A stretch of 9,135 nucleotides of DNA, taken from NCBI GenBank assembly GCA_938004075.1, contig CALKWP010000181.1:1-9135 (forward strand), in the 5' to 3' direction. Numbering within the stretch: the stretch's first letter is position 1; each line of letters starts with the position of its first letter. The position numbers were made by a program, and so were the translations under genes. This DNA is from an uncultured Methanomassiliicoccales archaeon. GTDB lineage: Archaea > Thermoplasmatota > Thermoplasmata > SG8-5. The notes beneath the pieces are model-generated. The model ran no database searches. It saw only the letters and a program-made list of their open reading frames with translations, and was not told where the DNA came from. Positions 1 through 6,400 of the stretch are shown piece by piece.

Positions 1-157
1 TTGAATACGTGACTCCATATGCCTCCAGAAGCCGGATGGTCACGTCCCTGTCGCGCGCGGTCACCTTCACGGAATGGCCCTGCTTCTCCAGTTCCCGGAT
101 GGCATACCGGAAGAAATGGACATGGGCAGGATGACCGATGTCGATTAATATTCTCAT
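1..157 (-). CDS. DUF354 family protein, 5' end only (predicted GT-B glycosyltransferase/epimerase-like)
   Basis: The minus strand from ATG 157-155 reads open to the left edge, giving 52 codons. The N-terminus has MRILIDIGHPAHVHFFR, followed by an amphipathic stretch (YAIRELEKQGHSV) and VTARDRDVTIRLLEAYG. I recognise this as the start of DUF354 (PF04007), a family common in archaea that resembles GT-B-fold enzymes such as UDP-GlcNAc 2-epimerase and MurG; its members sit in sugar or glycan loci and the exact reaction is not established. The visible part is the first beta-alpha-beta unit of a Rossmann-like domain. Only the start is present, so no catalytic residues can be checked. The ATG was chosen because the family begins right at the M-(K/R)-I-L-I-D strand. 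A GTG lies directly upstream in frame but is less likely. The gene is divergent from the peptidase genes, and a decayed copy of its 5' end lies at 421-477. Confidence 0.85.
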   Translation of the reverse strand, partial: MRILIDIGHPAHVHFFRYAIRELEKQGHSVKVTARDRDVTIRLLEAYGVTYS

Positions 158-174
158 CACGAGCAAATCTCTTT

Positions 175-196
175 TCCGGTATAATAGGATTTGCGC
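175..196 (-). promoter_or_regulatory. Candidate archaeal promoter of the DUF354 gene (copy 1 of a 22-bp repeat)
   Basis: On the minus strand this reads as an AAA-containing BRE-like segment followed by CCTATTATACC. The box is centred near 183, about 26 nt upstream of the DUF354 ATG at 157. That is the distance expected from a TATA box to a transcription start, so the mRNA could be leaderless or nearly so. The whole 22-bp segment recurs without a mismatch at 497-518 upstream of the decayed copy. The promoter role is inferred from position and composition. Confidence 0.5.
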
Positions 197-420
197 GTGT
201 TGGATTCGATCACTGGCAATCTCTAATGCCGAATCCGACGATGGCGCGGGAACGTTCTGGATGCTAAATCAAGCGCCATGTGGCTTGCAGCATTCTGCAT
301 GCAATCGGTGAATACGAGAGCTAAATACAAACGATGAAAGTATTCGCCATGGGTAGTCATTTTCAAACAATATTTCCCAATGCGTATGGCCGGTAATTCC
401 ACCATTTTAGAAGCAATGAG
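197..420. other. Non-coding stretch of the divergent intergenic region
   Basis: I see no gene here. It lies between the DUF354 promoter and the decayed DUF354 copy and looks more A/T-rich than the flanking genes. A minus-strand frame (405-223, 60 codons) is open but has no recognisable family, no convincing ribosome-binding site and a composition unlike the neighbouring genes. A 7-bp inverted repeat (GGATTCG at 202-208 and CGAATCC at 230-236) is visible, without a clear function. The stretch may be the eroded remainder of the duplicated DUF354 gene, but I cannot align it with the intact N-terminus. Confidence 0.5.
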
Positions 421-477
421 TTACCGGAACGAAATATGCGCGTGGGCTGGATGGCCGATGTCGATAAGGATGTTCAT
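421..477 (-). pseudogene. Decayed 5' fragment of a second DUF354 gene copy
   Basis: On the minus strand, ATG 477-475 starts MNILIDIGHPAHAHISFR and then hits TAA at 423-421. This matches the intact copy at 157, MRILIDIGHPAHVHFFR, with a 3-nt insertion in the HVHFF region and TAA where the intact gene has TAT (Tyr18). After the stop I find no continued resemblance to residues 19-52 of the intact protein. The match extends upstream through the promoter, where 22 bp are identical. It therefore looks like a duplication of promoter plus gene start that has since decayed, or the stump of a paralogue deleted when the peptidase gene arrived. A functional 18-residue peptide is possible but unlikely. 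Confidence 0.7.
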
Positions 478-496
478 GCATCATCAACATCTTCAA

Positions 497-518
497 TCCG
501 GTATAATAGGATTTGCGC
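497..518 (-). repeat. Copy 2 of the 22-bp promoter repeat
   Basis: This segment is identical to 175-196. It sits 19 nt upstream of the decayed DUF354 start at 477, against 17 nt for the intact gene, so the promoter-to-start geometry is kept while the coding part has decayed. On the plus strand it lies 65 nt upstream of the first carboxypeptidase start. It could still fire transcription leftwards or affect the neighbouring promoter; neither can be shown from sequence. Confidence 0.75.
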
Positions 519-537
519 TCCCTATTCAGCAACAATC

Positions 538-546
538 TTTATTATC
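538..546 (+). promoter_or_regulatory. Candidate TATA box of the first M14 carboxypeptidase gene
   Basis: TTTATTATC is preceded by an A-rich BRE-like segment (AACAAT). A start about 26 nt downstream would fall near 567, just before the GAGGAGG ribosome-binding site at 570-576, giving a short leader. The 8-mer TTATTATC recurs at 3413-3420 at a similar distance from the second carboxypeptidase gene, which supports the call. Confidence 0.45.
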
Positions 547-569
547 CACATTGGGCTTGCAGGTTCATC

Positions 570-576
570 GAGGAGG
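570..576 (+). promoter_or_regulatory. Ribosome-binding site fixing the ATG at 584
   Basis: GAGGAGG is a near-perfect Shine-Dalgarno sequence, separated from ATG 584 by 7 nt. It decides the start: the frame is open back to an ATG at 380, but only the 584 start has this site and directly begins a signal peptide. Confidence 0.85.
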
Positions 577-583
577 CGCGGGC

Positions 584-3283
584 ATGAGACTGGTCTCTGG
601 TAAGATATTGAGCTTATTGATGGTATTTTCGATGATTCTCTCAGGCACGCTCATCGCTGCCGAGGCGCCGGAAGATGAGGCAATATTCTCTCAACCGGAG
701 CTTGTGACGGCCGCTTCCGATTATCCTTTCAGGACTATCTATCCGTCCCTGGCGCAACTGGACACGTGGTACAACACGCTTTTATCCGAGTACCCCGGCC
801 TTGTCACAAAGATTGACATCGGCAATTCCTGGGAAGGCCGGGACCTCTGGGTGCTGAAACTCACCTCGAGCGAGGAGGGCGTCACCGGGGACAAGCCATC
901 CGTCCTGATCAATGGCAACATCCACACCAGGGAATGGTCCGGCTCCCAGGCCGCGGCATACTTCGCATGGCTCATGCTCTACAATTACGATTCCAATGAC
1001 ACGATACACTGGCTATTGAACAACCGGATTGTCTATGTTCTCCCAATGTCCAACCCGGACGGGTACAATTATGACGGCAACGGCAACTACGCCCTGAGGC
1101 TGAGCTGGCGCAAGGACAGGCGCAACAACGGGGATGGGACATACGGCGTGGACCTGAACAGGAACTGGGACATCATGTGGAGCAGCGGTAACCCCACCAC
1201 CAGCGCAGATGATTACCGCGGTCCCTCGCCTTTCTCGGAGTACGAGACACAGGCCATAAGGGACTTCATCACAATCAACGACGTGGACTCATTCCAGGAC
1301 ATTCATAGCTACGCTGGCACGTTGCTCATACCTCCCTGCTACGCTGCCGTCCCGTCAGCACACGAAGCCTGGTTCAGGAGCGCCGCTGCAAAGATGACAT
1401 ATTTCACGACCCAGATGGGCGCAGCCACCACATACACAGTGGGAAGGCCGGACCAGACCATCGGCTACAGCGCTCCTGGCGGGTCAATAGACTGGACCTA
1501 CGAGGCCAAGGGGCTGCAGAGCTATTGCTTTGAATTGGCCACCGGCGGCGCGGGATTCTACCCGACGACTGCCAACATCATGGCCATAAACCAGGACGTG
1601 GACGATGCACTCATTTACCAATCCAGGGTCGCGGATGTGGATCTGGGGGACGGCACGACCGACCTGTTCCCGCCGGCGCCATACATAATATTCGGGCATG
1701 TGCTCACTGCCGGAGCCCCGGTGCCTGGCACGCCTGTCGAGCTTTCCAACACAGTCACAGGGGAGACGTTGACAATCAACACCGATTCCAACGGATATTA
1801 CGAGTTGAACCTCGGAATGCTCACCCAGCACGGTTACTCCATGAACGACACATTCCGGATCTCATCGTCTCCCGAGTCCATCGAATTCGCCATCGACGGT
1901 CTGTGGGGGAAGAAGCTGGACATGGCAGACTCGGGCCATGTGGCCGGCCTCACAGTGCAGCACTACGGGCCGGGCAACTCAACAACAACTCTGTCCAGGT
2001 ATCTTCGGGGCATACCCTCGGAAACCAGGGTGAATGGCCTGCTGGGGCACTCTCTGGGCACTGGCCAGTCAACCACGCTCACCTATTACCATACCAGCGT
2101 GTCAACCGCGATTAACACATACGCGGGAATTCGAGTGTGGAAGCGCACTCCAGCTGGAGCCGAGACGGAGATAACATCAGGGACTGCTGTTGCCACGGCA
2201 GGCCGGACATCCAGCAACCAGGGCCTGGTCTCAGCTACTTACACGCCGACATCCACCTCTCTGGGCAGGGGCGATTGCATTGTCATCCGGCTGTATGTGG
2301 CCACATCCACGGCAGGCCTCACCACTGCCAGGGCGGAGTTCGTCACTGAGCCTTTGGGGCCAGGCACACTCAGCAACAACCAGTGGACAGTGTATTATTA
2401 CATCCGCAGGAACACCGGCACGGTCGGCGGACTTTCTGGCTCATTCGTGGCCTGGGGGACTGGCACATACAACTCCTACATCTCTGGCTTCAGGTTCTCG
2501 GCGTTGAGCATGCCAATGGAACACAACACGCTCAACTGGACCGCCAGCGCCGGAGCTTCATATTACAGGGTTCTGAGATGCGACACGCAATCGGGAACTT
2601 ACGAGCTCGCGGGCATCGTTCCATCCGGGACCACAACATTCGTTGACAGGTGGATGGGCCAGGCTGATTCAATTTACTGGTGGTACAGGGTTCTGGCGGT
2701 GAACGTCGCGTACTCGGCGCCAACGCCAGTGCAGGAGCCCGGCGCCGCCGGCGTCCCATACTCCATCAGCCTGGTCAGCAGGAGTGCTGGCACATGGGTT
2801 TTCGTATCCTACCCGGTAACTGTTTCGGGCCACATCGAGGCCGTTCTGAATGACACCGCCAACGGCGACGGCGGCACGAACTGGGACGTGGCCAGGACCT
2901 GGGACAACCAGCTGAAGAAGTGGCTCACTTACCGGAAGGGCGGGACCAACAACGGCTTCACGAGCGTGGAGAACCAGAAGGGGTACTGGCTGCACCTCAC
3001 ATCGAATGGCGCGGACCAGCTGTTGACTGTACCATCCACCGGGGCGTACCCCGGAACCGTTGCGATCACCCTCTATGCCGGCTGGAATCTGGTGGGCTAT
3101 CCGAGCGCAACGAACAGGCTGGCGTCCGCAACACTGCCTGGCGTGGCTGACATGGTATCTCTCTGGCAGGCAGCAAGCCCGTATTTCACAGATACGGCCA
3201 ACCTCGGCTCCGTGACGATGTCTCACGGCAACGGATATTGGGTCCGGGTGACGGCGACCACAACCTGGACCGTGCAGCCTTAA
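584..3283 (+). CDS. Secreted zinc carboxypeptidase, family M14, A-type specificity
   Basis: This 899-aa protein is predicted to remove C-terminal residues from peptides outside the cell. Residues 1-24 form a signal peptide. The M14 catalytic domain (about 50-340) has the zinc ligands His114 and Glu117 (HTRE) and His241 (DIHSY). Arg176 (WRK) and Asn192-Arg193 (DLNRN) should bind the substrate carboxylate. Tyr295 matches CPA Tyr248 and Glu317 (YCFEL) is the catalytic Glu270. Ile302 in GGSIDW takes the place of CPA Ile255, which predicts preference for hydrophobic or aromatic ends. There is no room for a typical ~90-aa propeptide. Next come a carboxypeptidase-regulatory-like beta-sandwich (about 367-450), an unrecognised beta-rich domain (455-640), a fibronectin-like domain (647-722) and a terminal GWNLVGYPS/GYW module (723-899), probably for surface attachment or binding. 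The last three recur in the next gene, and the final 100 residues are identical there. Confidence 0.93.
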   Translation: MRLVSGKILSLLMVFSMILSGTLIAAEAPEDEAIFSQPELVTAASDYPFRTIYPSLAQLDTWYNTLLSEYPGLVTKIDIGNSWEGRDLWVLKLTSSEEGVTGDKPSVLINGNIHTREWSGSQAAAYFAWLMLYNYDSNDTIHWLLNNRIVYVLPMSNPDGYNYDGNGNYALRLSWRKDRRNNGDGTYGVDLNRNWDIMWSSGNPTTSADDYRGPSPFSEYETQAIRDFITINDVDSFQDIHSYAGTLLIPPCYAAVPSAHEAWFRSAAAKMTYFTTQMGAATTYTVGRPDQTIGYSAPGGSIDWTYEAKGLQSYCFELATGGAGFYPTTANIMAINQDVDDALIYQSRVADVDLGDGTTDLFPPAPYIIFGHVLTAGAPVPGTPVELSNTVTGETLTINTDSNGYYELNLGMLTQHGYSMNDTFRISSSPESIEFAIDGLWGKKLDMADSGHVAGLTVQHYGPGNSTTTLSRYLRGIPSETRVNGLLGHSLGTGQSTTLTYYHTSVSTAINTYAGIRVWKRTPAGAETEITSGTAVATAGRTSSNQGLVSATYTPTSTSLGRGDCIVIRLYVATSTAGLTTARAEFVTEPLGPGTLSNNQWTVYYYIRRNTGTVGGLSGSFVAWGTGTYNSYISGFRFSALSMPMEHNTLNWTASAGASYYRVLRCDTQSGTYELAGIVPSGTTTFVDRWMGQADSIYWWYRVLAVNVAYSAPTPVQEPGAAGVPYSISLVSRSAGTWVFVSYPVTVSGHIEAVLNDTANGDGGTNWDVARTWDNQLKKWLTYRKGGTNNGFTSVENQKGYWLHLTSNGADQLLTVPSTGAYPGTVAITLYAGWNLVGYPSATNRLASATLPGVADMVSLWQAASPYFTDTANLGSVTMSHGNGYWVRVTATTTWTVQP
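2981..3276 (+). repeat. Near-identical direct repeat, copy 1 (3' end of the first carboxypeptidase gene)
   Basis: This 296-bp segment matches 7147-7442 at 295 positions; the single difference is T3028 against C7194, which is silent. It starts at the GGG of GYWL and ends five bases before the stop codon, where the genes read CAGCCT and CAACCA for the same Gln-Pro. It encodes almost all of a 100-residue stretch that is identical in the two proteins. The DNA immediately upstream, although homologous, is visibly diverged. Confidence 0.97.
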
Positions 3284-3412
3284 GCAAAGGAATACCCGCG
3301 CTCTAGGTTTCTGTTCACGGCGATTTCTGTGTATGAAAAAATTAAGATTGGTGCGATTGCGTTGGGGCGGACAATCTCTGGGCGACTCAAGGAACCGTAA
3401 CCGGCGCAACCA

Positions 3413-3420
3413 TTATTATC
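3413..3420 (+). promoter_or_regulatory. Candidate TATA box of the second M14 carboxypeptidase gene
   Basis: TTATTATC is followed 42 nt later by the TTG start; the same 8-mer precedes the first carboxypeptidase gene by 37 nt. Initiation about 26 nt downstream, near 3441, would leave the GGAGGT site at 3450-3455 inside a short leader. A second A/T-rich box (ATATTATA, 3428-3435) is nearby, but it would place initiation after the ribosome-binding site. The 179-nt gap between the two genes holds no gene that I can support. Confidence 0.4.
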
Positions 3421-3449
3421 ATAAACGATATTATACGCTCAGCAATACT

Positions 3450-3455
3450 GGAGGT
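3450..3455 (+). promoter_or_regulatory. Ribosome-binding site fixing a TTG start at 3463
   Basis: GGAGGT lies 7 nt before TTG 3463, the same spacing as in the first carboxypeptidase gene. The nearest in-frame ATG falls inside the hydrophobic core of the signal peptide and would destroy it, so TTG is the likely initiator. Confidence 0.8.
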
Positions 3456-3462
3456 CTTTCCT

Positions 3463-6400
3463 TTGGAGCGATTCTCGAAGCTTATCTGGGCAGTGAGTTT
3501 GAGCGTGGCAATGATTCTATCATCTTTCGTGTTCATCGGAACCGTGGATTCCGGCTCGGTGCAGGAAATTGAGGTAAGTGCCGCAGAGCCGCTTCCGACG
3601 CCCCAGTGGGACTACAACCCCTGGCCGACATTCAATGGCAGCACGGTCTACCATTCCATCCCCGAGATGGAGACCGAGCTCTTCTGGATAGCGGAAACTT
3701 ACCCTCAGATAACCAAGCTCGTCAGCATCGGCAAGTCCTGGCAGGGCAGGGACATCTGGGCGATGAAGATATCCGATAACCCGCAGGTGGAGGAGGAGGG
3801 CGAGCCAGAGGTATACTTCAACTCCAACCACCATGCCAGGGAATGGCTGACGATCGAGATTGCGCTCTACACCATGAGATACCTGACGAACTTCTACGGG
3901 ACAAACGCCACCATAACCAACATAGTCAACACCCGCCAGATATGGATAATACCGACCGCCAACCCGGACGGGAGGGTGTATGATTCCGTGGGGGACAACC
4001 CTGCAACCCATTCGGTCCAGCCATACGGATGGAGGAGGAACGCCCGGGACAACGACAACAGCGGCACGTTCAACCCGCCAGCTGACGGCGTGGACCTGAA
4101 CCGCAATTACGGGTTCCTGTGGGGCGCGGCCGGCGCGACATCGGACACGACATATGACACCTACGGCGGACCATCCCCCTTCTCCGAGCCGGAGTCGGCG
4201 GCGATCCGGGACTTCGCCAGGCAGCATGAATTCGTTTTCGCAATTTCATTCCACACCTACAGCCAGCTCATTCTCTATCCGTGGGGATGGAGCTACGAGA
4301 ACGCGCCTGACCACTACGCGCTGAAAGCCGTTGCGGAAGGCATGGCCGGCGTAATCACCAACAAAGCGGGAAGCGCCTACCCGGGATACACGCCCCAGAA
4401 GTCCAGCGGCCTCTACCCGACAGCAGGCTCGGACGATGACTGGCTGTATGGCGAGCTCGGGACATTCGCCTATTGCATAGAGATGTACCCGAACGTGAAT
4501 GACGCGGACACCGCGGTCACCGGCACCTATGACCTGTTCCACCCCAGGGAGGACAAGGTAATACCGGCATGCCAGGACAATCTCCCTGCGATCATGCTGC
4601 TCTGCAAGCTTGCGGACAACAAATTCCAGCTCATCGACCATGTGAGCGTTTCCCCTGATACAGCTGAAGCGACAATCAAGAAAGGCACAACCGGCAATGT
4701 CGTTCTGGACGTGACCGACGACGGCCGCAGGGCGGACTCTTTCACGATATCCAGGACAACGCCGGCCGGCTGGACTGTCAGCGTCAACCCGACATCAATG
4801 GCCCTGGCAAGGAATGAGACCAGGACTGCGACGCTGAGCGTCACGGTCCCGGGCGCGGCGGCTCCCGGCGTTTACAAGATATGGGTGAATGCCACCTCAA
4901 CGACAAACACCTCCTGCAAGGACTCCAGCCTGGTGACTGTGACGGTCCCCTACCCGGACGACGTGGCCCCGATAACTCTCGAGCCGTTCACGGAAATGGG
5001 AGACTTCCCGAAAGGCAATTACCGCATCGACAGCGCGATAAAGAACGTCGGCGATGTGGCGGTTCCCGGGTTCAACACCCAGCTCACGATAAAGCAGATT
5101 GGCACAGGCAGCACGGTGACCCTGTTCTCTGACAACATCGAGTCAGCTTTGACCAATCAGTGGACGATCATCGACCATGACACAACGTACTCGACATCTG
5201 TCTGGACACGTTCGACAGCACAGAAGCATCTGGGCACATACAGTGCCTGGTGCGGCGCGGGAAGCGCGTATACCGACAACACCATCCAGTCGCTGCAGAT
5301 GACCAATCCTATCAGCCTGGAGCGGTACACTTCCGCGACCCTGCAGTTCTGGAGCTACTACAACACCGAGCGGTATTACGACTTCCTGATGGTCGAGGGC
5401 TCCAGGGACAACGGCAAATCATGGGACTTCATCAACCGTTACGATGGCACCGCGACCAGCTGGCAGCAGCGCACCCTGTCCCTCAACAGCTTCCTCGGCG
5501 CGGAGCAGTTCAAGCTCAGGTTCAGGTTCACCTCCGATGCCGGCACGACCGCTGCTGGGTTCTATATGGACGACCTCGTGATTTCCGCGACTGACCCGAC
5601 CCAGGCCATCATCCACGGCCCGGTGCAGCTCCCGGTCGGCGCTCTGGCATCAGGCGCGAGCCAGGAACTGTCATGGACATACAACTTCGCCACGGCCGGG
5701 ACATTCCTGGCTGAAGTCCAGACGCTTTATGGCACTGACGGCAACGCGGCCAACGACATCAGGGACGTCATGTTCTATATCAACAACTCGCGCAAGCTGC
5801 CGGAATTCGGCGGCGTGAAGTCACTCTCCAACCCCGGGATGGGCGGCTCGGTGAAAATTTCCTGGGATGCGGGACTCCAAATTAACGATCCACTGACCTA
5901 CAAGGTTCACAGGTTCACTTACGCCCCGACGAGCGCCCAGGTCAACGCCAGCACGCCGATATACACCGGGACAGCGCTTGAGTTCACGGATTCAGGGCTC
6001 ACGGCCGGCCAGACCTATTACTATGTCGTCAGGGCAACGGATGCTCTCGGCCAAGCGGAGTACAATTACATCTCGAAGAGCATAACCCCGGGACTTTCAG
6101 TCGAGCGCTGGGGGCCGAGCGAATTCCCGACGACCGAGACAAGGTACATGAGGGGCGTGGCCAACGAAGCAATGGTCAACGGGCTGACCGCATATTCGCT
6201 GGGGTTGACCCAATCTTCCACAGCCGCATATTATCAGACCAGCACCACAACCGGGACCAACACATATGCCGGAATCCGCCTATGGAAAAGGTCATCAGCA
6301 GGTGTCGAAACAGAGATAACATCCGGCACCGCCGTGGCCACAGCAGGGCGCACAGCAAATGCCGCCGGCATGCTATCCGCCTCTTACACTCCGCCAGCAG

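Noticed and set aside
223..405. Minus-strand 60-codon open frame in the divergent region
   Set aside because: It has no ribosome-binding site or recognisable motif and lies in sequence unlike the flanking genes. It is described only as part of the non-coding stretch.
380..583. N-terminal extension of the first carboxypeptidase back to an ATG at 380
   Set aside because: The frame happens to be open, but the extension overlaps the decayed DUF354 copy and its promoter, lacks a ribosome-binding site, and would bury the signal peptide. ATG 584 has GAGGAGG at 7 nt.
3333..3572. Plus-strand 79-codon frame starting MKKLRLVRLRW between the carboxypeptidase genes
   Set aside because: It overlaps the start of the second carboxypeptidase in another frame, has no Shine-Dalgarno site, and its translation is low-complexity Arg/Asn/Tyr without homology that I recognise.
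3520..4227. Minus-strand 235-codon frame antisense to the second M14 catalytic domain
   Set aside because: It is an open frame caused by high-GC codon use on the plus strand; the conserved zinc and catalytic motifs are all on the plus strand.
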